Below are positions 11,949 to 21,774 of a DNA stretch of 64,000 nt, piece by piece. Where the stretch lies: positions 434,001 to 498,000 of the forward strand of contig CP145412.1 of NCBI GenBank assembly GCA_036867785.1, read 5' to 3'. Both the position numbers and the translations under genes were made by a program. Origin of the DNA: Plasmodiophora brassicae. Its lineage: Eukaryota > Endomyxa: Phytomyxea > Phytomyxea > Plasmodiophorida. The notes under the pieces were generated by a model. That model worked only from the letters and a program-made list of their open reading frames with translations, was not told the DNA's origin and searched no databases. Each line of letters starts with the position of its first letter. Position 1 is the stretch's first letter.

Positions 11949-13318
11949 ATGGACGACGAGCCCGAGGCGCCCTGGCCACAATGGTCGTCCTTCTACGACG
12001 ACCGGCGGCAGATCGCCGTCGGCAACGACGATGTACGGGGGCGGGCGGTGGGCCTGGGCGCTGCCTGTGGACGGGTGGACCGACAGTGTGTGTGTCCGCC
12101 CACAGGTGTTCGTGGCGTACACGGCGGGCGATGTGACGGCCCCGGACGCCGTCGTCTTCGTGCTGCTGCACGGCGCCGGGCACTCGGCGATGGCCTGGGC
12201 GCAGGTCGCCGCCGCCGTCAAGTCGCAGCATCCCGTCGTGGCGTTCGACTACAGGGGCCATGGTCGGGCACCGCGCGCCTCCCCCCGCTGCTCATTGCGC
12301 TCGCCGCCGCTGACCGACGTACGATGCCTCCGCGCAGGTGACACCAAGTGCAAGGATGAACGCGACCTGGTCAGGCATGCGCGTCGACCCGCCTGTCGCA
12401 GCGTTTGCCCACACGTGGCCGTCGTTTGTTGCAGTCCGCCGACCGGCTCGTCGATGACGCCATTGCCGTGATCCAGGCGACCGTCCGTCCCGACGCCTGC
12501 ATCGTGCTGGCCGGTCAGCAGCGCCCTCCTCGACGCAGCTGTGCCAGCGCTTACCATTGTCGGTGTCCGGCAGGGCACAGCCTGGGCGGCGCCCTGGCTA
12601 TTCGCATTGCATCGCAGACCGACCGTGTTCGCGTCAGCGGCGTCGCCGTCGTCGACGTTGTCGAGGGTGAGCGCCCGTCGGCCCGCCGCCCGCTCTCCGT
12701 TGCTGAGTGTGTGTGCCGGCGCCAACGTGTCGCAGGGACAGCGTTGCCCGCCCTGCGATACATGCGGGGGATCCTGCAACGACGCCCGCAGTACTTCAAG
12801 ACGTTGCAGGAGGCGGTCCGGTACGCTGTCCACAGCGGGGCGCTGGCCACGACCGAGGCGGCGCGCGTCTCGATACCCTCGCAGCTGACGTACAGGCAGG
12901 ACACGGGCGCGTGGCACTGGCGCACGAACCTGCTGGCCAGCGAGCCGCACTGGCAGGCCTGGTTCCAGGGCCTGACGCCGCTCCTGCTGGGCCTGCACGA
13001 CTGCGCCCGCCTGCTCGTCCTGGCCGCCGCCGACCGCATGGACAAGTAGGTCGTCGTCGTCGTCGTCGTCGTCGTCGTACCGGGCACGACACGCCGGCCC
13101 TGATCTGGACAGCGCGCCCGCTGACCCGCCCGCCCCCCCGCAGGGACATCCTGATCGCGCAGATGCAGGGCAGGCTGCAGGTGGAGATCATCGCGGGCGG
13201 GCACTCGATCCAGGAGGACTCCTGGCAGCAGCTGGCCCGCGTCCTGGTCCAGTTCGCCGCGCGCAACCGGTTCGTCGAGATGCGCGCCCTGAACGACCGC
13301 CACCGGCATCGCCCATAG
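11949..13318 (+). CDS. Protein phosphatase methylesterase 1 (PPME1-like), alpha/beta hydrolase
   Basis: Seven exons (11949-12032, 12106-12262, 12338-12369, 12435-12513, 12574-12666, 12736-13045, 13144-13318) keep phase and give 309 residues. The order of motifs follows PPME1: FVLLHGAGHSAMAW (oxyanion loop), AFDYRGHGDTK, the nucleophile elbow GHSLGGALA, VVDVVEG, the lid segment with a DRMDKDILIAQMQG stretch and the catalytic-histidine motif GGHSIQED. PPME1 removes the methyl ester from the C-terminal leucine of PP2A catalytic subunit and can hold PP2A inactive. The last intron carries a (GTC)n repeat. Introns are 60-98 nt. The small exon 3 (32 nt) is supported by phase and by the family alignment. 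Confidence 0.92.
13051..13078. repeat. (GTC)n trinucleotide repeat inside an intron
   Basis: A nine-unit TCG/GTC repeat starts five bases after the donor site of the last PPME1 intron (13046-13143). The same triplet family (GAC on this strand) expands inside the coding sequence of the neighbouring PPR gene. Confidence 0.85.
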
Positions 13319-13554
13319 ACTATCCCCCTACATGTACACGCGCGGGGCACCCTCTGGCCACCGTCACCCCTTGTGTCACACGACTGGCGCGACATGACGA
13401 CGACGCCAGCGTTGCGTATGCAGGCAGCCTTGTTCGTAGAGGGGATCGTCCGCCGGTCCAGGTGTGATCCAGGTCGAGGAGAGAGAGCGGCGGGGGCCAG
13501 TCCGTGGGCGCTCGTGGGTGCTGCGGGCGCGACCACAACACCACGCCCGACGCC

Positions 13555-14161
13555 ATGCTGCGACGCGCCCTGGCCCGCATCGCCCAGCACCGCCGCCTCG
13601 TTCGATGTGCCACTACCGGCGGCGGCATGCACCGACGTCGACGGCATCGCCGCCACCAGGGCCTGACCATCATCGGCGGCGACGACGACGACGACGACGA
13701 CGATGATGTTGCTGCGAGGCGTACGCGACGGGAACGCGCCCATGTCGACGCGTTCCAGGCGGCGCCGTCGGTGGAGGCGGCGATCCGGGCGCTGGACGCG
13801 AACGTCGACGAGGGCAGCGCCTGGTCCATCTTCGAACGCGTGATCCACAGCCCGCGTCTGACGCCGACGCCGCCCTTCTTCGCCAGCATGATGCGCTTCT
13901 GCTGCCGGCGCATGCCTCGTAAGGCGCCCGTCGTCATGAGCACGGCCGGCGCCCTGGGCCTGGCGGGCGACAACGACGACCTGTTCGCCACGTTCCTGTC
14001 GGCGTGTGCCAGGGCGTCGCCGGCGCTGGTCGAACCCGCCCTGGACCTGTACGGGCGGTGGGGCCCGCGCACGCCCCACACGATCGGGGCGCTGGCCGAC
14101 CTGTGCCAGCGGGCCGGGCGCCCCGACCTGGCCCTGCCCGTCCTGGGCGACGCCCTGGACA

Positions 14162-14231
<70 letters not shown>

Positions 14232-16071
14232 CGTGCCCGTCAGCGACGCCCTGCTGGCCACGTTCGCCTCGTGCTGCGCCCGGGCGGGCAGCGGCCCGGG
14301 CGCCGACGCCGCCCAGCGCCTGCTGGATCGTGTACGCGCGCGCCGGATCGTCGTCGCCCGGCGCCCGTTCGCCGACCTGTGCCGCGCCCTGCTCGCCCAG
14401 GGCCGCCTCGACGCCGCCCTGTCCTGCGTGTCGCTCATGGGCGACCGGGGCCTGGCGCCCGGCGCCGCCCTCCACAACCTGCTGCTCGAGCACGTCGTCC
14501 GCGCCGGCCGCCTGCCCCATGCCATGCGCCTGCTGGACAGCATGACCCGGGCCGGCGTTGTCGTCCAGGCGCCCGCCCTGTGCGCCCTGATCGGCGCCGT
14601 CCAGGCCGACGGCGCCCTCGACGCCCTGGACGCGTACGCGGCCGGGCAGGCGCCGGTCGCCGTCAGCGAACCGGTCGGCAGGGCCCTGGTGGCGGCGTAC
14701 GACGCGGCCGGGCGCCTGCGCGACGCCGAGCGCGCCTTCCGCGCGTACCGGGCGCGCGCCCTGTCGCCGCCCGGCCCCGCCCTGTACGCCGCCATGATCG
14801 GCGCGTACCATCGGCACGGGCGCCACCGGGACGCCGTCGACCTGTTCGACCGGGCCGCCGACCTGCACGACGTCGCCGACGACGACCATCTGCGGGCGCT
14901 CATGGTGCGCGTCTACGCCGACGCCGACCGGCCGCGCCAGGCCCTGCGCCTGCTCGACCACCAGCTGGGCGGCGCGTCCTCGTCGTCGTCGGTGGACCCG
15001 TCGACCCTGGCGGCGCTGGTCTCGTCCTGCGGGCGCGCCTCGCTGCTGTCGACGGTCGTGGCGCTGCGGGCGCTGGCCGCCGACCGCCGCCTGCTGACCG
15101 CCGACCGCGTCCTGGGCGCGTTCATCGCCGCGTACGCCGCCTGCGGGCGCCTGCCGGCCGCCGTCGACCTGTTCGAGGCGTCGTCGTCGCCCGGCGCCCC
15201 CCACGCCCTGACCGCCATGCTCCTGGCGTACGGCCAGGTCGGCCAGGTCGACCGCGCCCTGGCCCTGTACCGGGCGACGACGACGACGACGATCGCGGCC
15301 GGCGCCTCGCTGGGCGTCCTGCGTGCCCTGCTGACGGCCTGCAGCCACGTCGGCGACCTGCAGGCCGCCGACGACCTCGTCGACGCGTTCCCGGGCGGCG
15401 GCGCCGCACCCTTCCTGCTGGACCCGATCGTCGCCCGGCACCGCGTCGACCTGTACGGCCGCGTCGGCGACCTGGACCGCGCCGAGGACGTCGCCATGGC
15501 CGTCTACAACGACGCCGTGGCGGGCGACGACGACGACGACGACGAGGTGCGGGTCGGCGCCGCCATCACGCCACCGTTCGTGGCGCTGGTGCGCGCGTGC
15601 CGGGCGCACGGCGACGTCGACCGGGCCGAGCGCCTGCTTGCCATGGTCGGCGGCGCCGGCCTCGACCCGGCGGTCCTGTGCGACCTGCGGGCGGCCGCCG
15701 CACCCGACGGTGGGCCGGGCCCGACCATCCTCGTCCTCGACGACCGGTCGCTGCGGTTCCAGCACGACGACGACAACGCGTTTGCCGCCGATGGGCGCCT
15801 GCGGGACGCGCACGCCGACCTCGTGGGCGTGGGGGCGGCGGCGGCGCACAGCGAGACGCTGGCGCTGGCGTACGCGGTGTCGACGACGACGACGACGACG
15901 GGGGCGGACCCGATCTGCGCCACCAAGGTCGGCCCGGGCGCCATGTGCCGAGCGTGCCACGATGTCGCCGGGCGCGTGTCGGCCGCCTACCACCGGGACG
16001 TCTACGTCCGCGACGACGTCCGGCACCACCATTTCCGCCATGGGTCCTGCTCCTGCGGCGACTACTGGTGA
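13555..16071 (+). CDS. PLS-type PPR protein with C-terminal DYW deaminase domain, organellar C-to-U RNA editing factor
   Basis: A single uninterrupted exon encodes about 838 residues from the ATG at 13555 (an upstream in-frame ATG lies at 13504). The N-terminus is rich in Arg and Ala with few acids, consistent with a mitochondrial presequence. About 15 degenerate 35-residue PPR helices follow. The C-terminus has the DYW hallmarks: HSE with catalytic glutamate, a CRACH zinc motif, HHHF, CSCGDYW and the stop directly after Trp. In plants and a few protists such proteins bind organellar transcripts and deaminate specific cytidines. Three Asp runs come from GAC repeats, the longest 23 residues inside the PPR array. 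The gene is extremely GC-rich, which opens long spurious antisense frames. A second DYW protein lies at 23451-25637. Confidence 0.93.
13681..13704. repeat. Short GAC repeat encoding poly-Asp
   Basis: A run of GAC codons with a final GAT unit encodes about nine aspartates near the N-terminus of the first PPR-DYW protein, between the presumed presequence and the first PPR motif. Confidence 0.8.
14161..14230. repeat. Expanded GAC repeat encoding 23 aspartates
   Basis: A nearly pure (GAC)n tract interrupts the helical repeat array of the first PPR-DYW gene and is translated as an uninterrupted Asp run. It keeps frame. It probably forms a disordered acidic loop between two PPR motifs and should be length-polymorphic. 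Confidence 0.9.
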
Positions 16072-16123
16072 TTGGTACACGCAGCGGTGCGTGTGTGTGC
16101 ATGTGCGTGTGCGTGTGCGTGTA

Positions 16124-17166
16124 TCAGGGGCAATCCTGCAGCGGGACGCTCGCGCCGCCGCCCTTCGTCGTCGAACCCGTGTCGTCGTCGAGGTCGACGT
16201 CGGGGAGAGGGGCGCCGGTGACGCCCCCCAGGGTGACCAGGCGCCTCTTGACGTGGTACGTCATGACGAGGATGGCGACGGCGCTGCCGACGAGCGAGGC
16301 GATGGTGGGCGCCATCTCCGCCGACCGCCAGTTGACGTTGCCCTTCTCGATCCGGCGCAGGAACAGGGCCAGGTTCTCGATGTGCGTCCCCACCCAGACC
16401 ATGAAGATCAGCTTCACCTGTACGAGGGGTGCCCCCGCCCGGTCAGATACAGGCCCGGTTGTGCGGGCGGACGGGCGGCCCGACCCTGGAGCAGCAGGTG
16501 GCGGCGAAGAACTCCCAGTGCCTGGCGTCGGACATGCTGAGCAGGGCGTTCGTGATGCCGAACGGCGTGTAGCACAGCTGGACGAGGAGGACCGACTGGA
16601 ACCCGTGCTGCTTGAACGTGTGCTCCAGGGCGACCATGTGCCTAGCCAGGCAGCCGAACCGGGCGCGCAACGCCGACGGCGACACGCGCCCCTGCCCGAT
16701 CAGCCAGCGCATGACGACCCAGGTCAGCTCGGAGCCGACCACCAGGCCCAGCCAGCCCAGCGGAAACGCCCACCACCCGTACAGGTACGCGGCCGCGAAC
16801 GTGAAGAACCTATAGAACACGCACGCGCGAGCGACACACAATCAGGCCACAAACAGGAACGGCGGGACAAGGGCGGCGGTGTGGCGTACGGGGCCGCCAC
16901 GGCGAACGGCGTCGCGTTGACGATGAACGTGGCGAACACGACGAGCAGGGTCGCCGGGCTGTTCCGGTCGACGCGGTCGCAGACCTATACAGGGGGTCGA
17001 ATCCGTCAGCCCAGGGGGGGTTCAGCGCGCCGATGCAAGCCAGGCGAGGGGCGCGCACATAGACGAGGGCGTCGATCGCGCACGGGAGCACGAACTTGAG
17101 CGCGACGGCGACGGCGACGATCGCCGCGACGATCAGCAGGCGCCTGGTCAGCAGTGCGACCCTCAT
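16124..17166 (-). CDS. VTT-domain (TVP38/TMEM64/DedA-like) multi-span membrane protein
   Basis: Four exons (17166-17059, 16984-16890, 16809-16485, 16417-16124) give 273 residues. After an N-terminal membrane anchor, the central part shows the VTT/SNARE-associated pattern: a helix, re-entrant AVAAPFFTFAAAYLYGWW loop, GLVVGSELTWVVMRWLIG, then a VLLVQLCYTPFGITNALL segment carrying the conserved proline, and two more hydrophobic helices. The acidic C-terminus (DVDLDDD) faces the cytosol if the usual topology holds. Family members such as TMEM41B/VMP1 and Tvp38 act as lipid scramblases or in Golgi/ER membrane traffic. The exact subfamily cannot be decided here. Introns of 74, 80 and 67 nt keep phase and rebuild the re-entrant loop exactly. 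Confidence 0.85.
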
Positions 17167-17668
17167 CGATGACGCGTACGACGATCGATTACCACGGATG
17201 GGTTTGACGGTCGACGACGCCCGTGGGCAGCTCGGCGGCGGCGCACCCGCACAGGTCCTCTCCCGCAGTGCCGCATCCCGCCCGCCGCCGCACGACCCGG
17301 GACTGGGAGGGACCACGACCAGGACCACCGGCCTATCGCTCGTTCACCAGCGCAGCGGAGATGCGGTTGCCGCGAGGCGTCCACCCAACAGGCTGGCGTG
17401 CAGGCCTATTGTCCAGGCTATGCACAAGTTCGCCCACAACGGAGGTTCTCCGCGAATCGGTAGGCAGCTGCGACGACCCCAGATCCGTCGTGGCGTGTCC
17501 GAACGTGATGGGTCACCCCAAAGCACGCCTACCCGTCGCACACTGAACACGCCCGTTGAACAGTATAGTTGACGATCACATGGCGTTCGAGACGGGGCCG
17601 CGCAAACATGCCCTTCGCTGGATGGGCTCGGCCAGGTGACGATGCTCGATGGGAGCGACCACATGCTG
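17167..17668. other. Intergenic region between two minus-strand genes
   Basis: No gene is supported. The region separates the start of the VTT-domain gene from the stop codon of the glycerol-3-phosphate dehydrogenase gene. It should carry the promoter of the former and the 3' end of the latter. Open frames here lack family signatures. Confidence 0.5.
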
Positions 17669-20251
17669 TTATGTATCAAGCAGCTGCGACGCTGCGTAGA
17701 GGAACGTCTGCAGGGACACACGGCCGGTATCGTCGTCGGCGCATTCCTGTAGCGTACGGACGAACTGGGAACATGTGTCCCGGGACAGCTCTCCTGTGCA
17801 ACACAATGTCTGTGAGTCGCGCCGTCCCAAGGACCCCCAGTGCAATCGACCTACGGAATGCAGGCGATCCAAACACAACAGCCTCGAGTTCATCCACAGA
17901 CACGGAACCCGATCGGGAGGTATCCACGCGGAAGAAATCGTCACCCAGGTGCTGCCCTGCATCGGTTCCTGGGGCGCACTCTGTAAGCAGCGGCAGCACA
18001 CGGCGATAGGTTGACGGTCACCAGACCTTGCGTCGCCGCCGGGGCACCCATCGTCGACAGGAACGTCATGCCGGCCTGGTACTGGCGAATGCGGCGCTGC
18101 TGATCCCAGCGCAGTTCATCGCCCATTAACGCGATGACGGCAGGCAATGCCTCACGAGCCGCACTGGTGTTCAAGAACGCCAAGCGCGTCCGCCGCGCCA
18201 TGACGTCAACCACGGTCAACGCGTGCTCGTTGCGAACAGAGTACAGGACTTCGGCGCGAATGAAGGCGTACCCCGGGGCTAATCGTTTGGCGAGGTCGGG
18301 ATCCTAAGCAGTTGGTGGTGACGAATCAGATGGGACATTGCAGAACTGGCGCGGCACGCGTACCATCTTGCACATGGCCGCAATCTCCAGGGCGCGAGCA
18401 CCGTAAGAGTGCGCTAGGTGGGCGCCGACATCATCGGGCAGGCTACCTGACCCCCTGCGTCAGCCGTACATTCGTGGCATCGGAACCGACGCACAATCGA
18501 TGGACCTTGCTGGCTGACGGCCGCTGCGGTCTCGTGCGTCCAGCCTTGTGTACCAATGAGCGGCATACCGTATGTGATGCATGGGACCCCAGGTGCGATG
18601 CGATCGACAACGTCTTGTGCCATCGCTCGGTACGTTGTCCATTTGCCACCGGCGATTGTTATCAGTCCGGATACGGGGTCGACGTCGATGACGTGATCCC
18701 GGGACACGCCCTGCGTCCCACCGACAACCCCGGATGTCGGTTTGGCAAGCGGCCGAATCCCCGCCCAGGCCGACGCGACGTCGTCCCGCCCAACGGGAGC
18801 GCAGAGGATTTGCGACACTTCATCCAGTATCCAGTCGACCTCTGCATGGCTGTACGTTTACCGTCGATCGTGCGCTGACATGTACGACGGTCGTACCTTT
18901 CTCGTGGGCTGTCGGCAAGTCGACGACACCTGACGCCGCGTCCGTCGTCCCGGCAATGGTCGAGCCTTCCCACGGAAGAAGGAACAAGACGCGGCCGTCT
19001 GGCGAGCAAGTCAGCACATCGATGAATCACATGGGCGCCTCCGGATCACTCGCCTGAAGTTTTCGGGATTAACAGCCCCATGTCGGCCGGTGAACAGCTG
19101 TCCGGCAGAGTTACGTGAACACCGACGCTGGGACAGATCATTGGGGCGACGCTCGGCGAATCCAGTTTCCGGATGGCATCGGAGAAGGGGCCGGTCGCAT
19201 TCACGATTGTCTTGAGCACGCGGACCACGGGTCAGTCGGTCCAAGAGCAAACGGAAAAGCAACAATCACAGCGGACCTTGGCGCTAATGTCCCAGACATC
19301 ACCCGATTCCGCATCACGAACGGTTGCCCCCGTTACTTTCCCGCTGGCGTCCTTGAGCAGCGCTGTAACGCAGGTGTGATTGAGGACATCGGCGCCCCGG
19401 TCGATGGCGGTCAGCGCGATCGCTAGATTCATCCGAGCATCGTCGTGCAACCCATCGTAGTAGACGACGGCGCACTTCAGCCCGTCCCGGTTCAGCATTG
19501 GGAATGCCGTCAACGCCTGCTCCCTCGTCATGAAATAACTGCTCTTCAGCGCGCCACTCTTACCCGCCACCAGGTCGTACACTTTCATGCCTAGAGACGC
19601 GCAGTGCCCTTGAGCAACCGATGGCGATCGACCATGACGCCCTACCGATGTAGTAGTACGGGGCAGTGAACAGGACCAGGGGGAACCTGTCGTAGTTCGG
19701 GACGATCGTCGGCAGGGCGCGGACCAGGTGAGGTGCGATCGTCATGAGATGGCGACGCTCCCGAAGCCTGCATCGAAATTGCAGAGGCGTACGACAAGAC
19801 GCACAGGCGGGGGGCGGGCGTACGCTTCGTGCACAAGATGAAGCTGGGAATAGTCCAGCTGGGTGACTGCCTTCTCCAGGTATCGTACGCCGCCGTGGAT
19901 GAGCTTGGAGCTTCGCGAGCTGGTCCCCGATGCGAAATCGTCACGCTCAACCAGGCATACCGACAGGCCCCGCGTCACGGCATCGAGCGCGATCCCGGCG
20001 CCCGTCGCCCTGCGCGCCCCCGGTCAGCTGCAGACGCAGGCCATGAGGGGCGGGGCGCAACCTGACCCTCCGCCAATCACCAGCACGTCGTACTGTTTCG
20101 CGCGCGTGCGCTGCACCATCTCGCCCCGTGACGGCGACCGACGACGATGGTCGGGGGCGGCCTCGGACGACACCATTGCCGATGGTGACCCCACGACGAC
20201 GACGGCGGCCCCGACGGCGGCACCTGCCAGGGCACGCCGCGCTCGCCACAT
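17669..20251 (-). CDS. Mitochondrial FAD-dependent glycerol-3-phosphate dehydrogenase with C-terminal EF-hands (GPD2 type)
   Basis: Eleven exons (20251-20067, 20009-19824, 19767-19646, 19590-19277, 19210-19054, 18998-18897, 18841-18506, 18446-18364, 18303-18027, 17980-17855, 17793-17669) give about 670 residues. An Arg/Ala-rich presequence is followed by the FAD motif [41 protein letters not shown], the YYDG and NLAIALTA blocks, [18 protein letters not shown] and GGKWTTYR. The C-terminus carries a canonical EF-hand ([12 protein letters not shown]) and a degenerate second one, as in calcium-activated animal GPD2. The enzyme sits on the outer face of the inner mitochondrial membrane, oxidises glycerol-3-phosphate and reduces ubiquinone. 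One intron is best read as GC-AG. The remaining ten are GT-AG, 46-67 nt. Confidence 0.95.
18999..19053 (-). other. Non-canonical GC-AG intron in the glycerol-3-phosphate dehydrogenase gene
   Basis: The exon ends in TCAG and the intron begins GCGAGT, matching the strong donor consensus expected of GC-AG intro­ns. It ends in GCCAG after 55 nt. Only this junction restores the family sequence [14 protein letters not shown]; the nearby GT (GTGATCC) gives the wrong phase. Confidence 0.8.
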
Positions 20252-20358
20252 GTCACGCGGCCGACCCCGCTGTTCACCGGATTCGTTGGCCGCGCGCCCG
20301 AACAGAACCAATGTTGAAAAACGTCGACTGGCCCAGCGGAGGGCGCGGCGACAGCACA

Positions 20359-20376
20359 CCCCCCCCCCCCCCCCCC
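20359..20376. repeat. Poly-C tract
   Basis: A run of 18 cytosines (18 guanines on the transcribed minus strand) lies about 110 bases upstream of the dehydrogenase start codon. It may be a length-variable promoter element or a site of assembly error. Confidence 0.8.
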
Positions 20377-20575
20377 GGTCCAAAACAGCGCGCGCATTAT
20401 CACGGCACGTCAATACAGGATCGTTCGCCCCGCCCTGGTGGGTAGCGATCCGTTCGACGGTCTGGCGCGGCGCGATGCCTTCGTTGTCGGCAACCGCGCG
20501 GGAAGGGCCCAGCGTCAATGAAAACCCCGCGTCGAGCACTTGCTAGTTTACTGACTGGGTACAGCATGGCAGGGA

Positions 20576-21573
20576 TCAGCGTTGCCGGTTCTGGTCGGAC
20601 TGGCGCTGAAGCGCAGACAGGAGCGCATCGACACCGACATCCTGGTCCGCAGGCAGACCGAGCTGCTGGAGCAGGGCCTGACCCTGGCCGCTGTTGATCG
20701 CTGCCGTTAGACGATTCAGCGTCTGCTGCAGCTGTGGGCTGCGAAGTTGCTGTTCCAGGGCCTCGCGGGAGCGTTGCCCCTCGGGGAGGTCGGGCAGGAC
20801 AGCGGCGACCAGGTCGGGATGGCGCTGAAGCAACGGGATGACGTGATCGGGGTTCAGAACGGCACCCAGCGACTGAACCGGTGCGGGCCGCTGAGGCACC
20901 GCTGTTGCCCCTGGCGCTTGCACCTGTCCGGTCAGCATGGCCAGCAACTGGTTCTGATCGAGGGTGCCAGGTGCAGGGCGGGCGCCACCCGTCAAGGGCG
21001 TTCGCCCCGACAGGTACCCATTCATCTGTTCGATTAACGATGCGTCGTGGTCTGCCTTCGGCTCCTGTAGCCAATACAAACGACGGCGCGAACGGTCACC
21101 GGCGAACTCCACCATCAGAACGCGCCCTGTATCCAGGACGTCCATTAGTAACAGTTGAGCAATGTCACAGTTAAAATACCGTCGGTGCATTCGGGGATTA
21201 ACTCGACAGTGGCTTCGTTCGGCAGCACGATGTAATCCTCCTATACGTCAAATATTCAACGATGTGCCCAGTAGTAGGGCAGCCGCGGAAACACCCTGCA
21301 TACCTGGACTTCACCAGATGGGCGCAGTTGCCACTGGACATGCAGCAGACCGTCACGCTCTGAACCGGCAACGTCAGCGGATATTGTTGGGCGAACGCAC
21401 ATCCACTGACCGAGGAACACAAGTTTGCCCTTGCGTGCATCGGCGGTCACCGCTGTGCCAGACTGGCTCAAGGTGCCGGCACGGCACGACATGAGCCCGT
21501 CAGACGCAGCAGCACCGCCAGCGGCACTGCCCGCCTGACTTGTCAACCCGGCCAGCAATCGCTCGAGGTCCAT
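20576..21573 (-). CDS. Proteasome ubiquitin receptor Rpn13/ADRM1
   Basis: Four exons (21573-21411, 21359-21304, 21240-21180, 21126-20576) give 276 residues. The Pru domain is recognisable from the MSCRAGTL start and RKGKLVFL, through HVQWQLRPSGEV and ELIPECTDGRVLMVEFAGD, to the RRRLYWLQEPKADHD strand. A Pro/Gln-rich linker leads to a helical DEUBAD-like C-terminal domain (LNPDHVIPLLQRHPDLVAAV, then QLRSPQLQQTLNRL). Rpn13 docks on Rpn2 in the 19S particle, binds ubiquitin through the Pru domain and recruits and activates the deubiquitinase Uch37 through the DEUBAD. The start is the ATG just before LERLLAGL; an upstream ATG would add 18 residues. Introns are 51-63 nt. Confidence 0.93.
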
Positions 21574-21774
21574 CGCGACCCCGCCTGGCCGTTCCGAAAA
21601 TGCGACCGCCGACAGCGACGACAACAAAAACGACCGCTGACATTAATTTTGTAAAAAAATGACCACAGCGAACGTCGACACGCCGGCGGCATGGGGGGCC
21701 TGACCTACTGGCGACACTGGATTGGAGAGGATTGTATTGGGCGAGAATATTGTCGCAGCCAGACGACAGGCCGG

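Noticed and set aside
12796-16080. A minus-strand open frame of more than 1,000 codons opposite PPME1 and the first PPR-DYW gene
   Set aside because: It is a shadow of the GC-rich plus-strand codons: composition is dominated by Gly, Arg, Val and Ala, and no domain appears, while the plus strand carries complete families.
14004-17099. A plus-strand open frame of about 1,030 codons overlapping the PPR gene in another frame
   Set aside because: It is a Pro/Arg/Gly run produced by GC-rich third positions, overlaps the VTT-domain gene on the other strand and has no family signature.
18312-18878. A plus-strand frame of 188 codons inside the dehydrogenase gene
   Set aside because: It is antisense to conserved dehydrogenase exons and introns and carries no signature.
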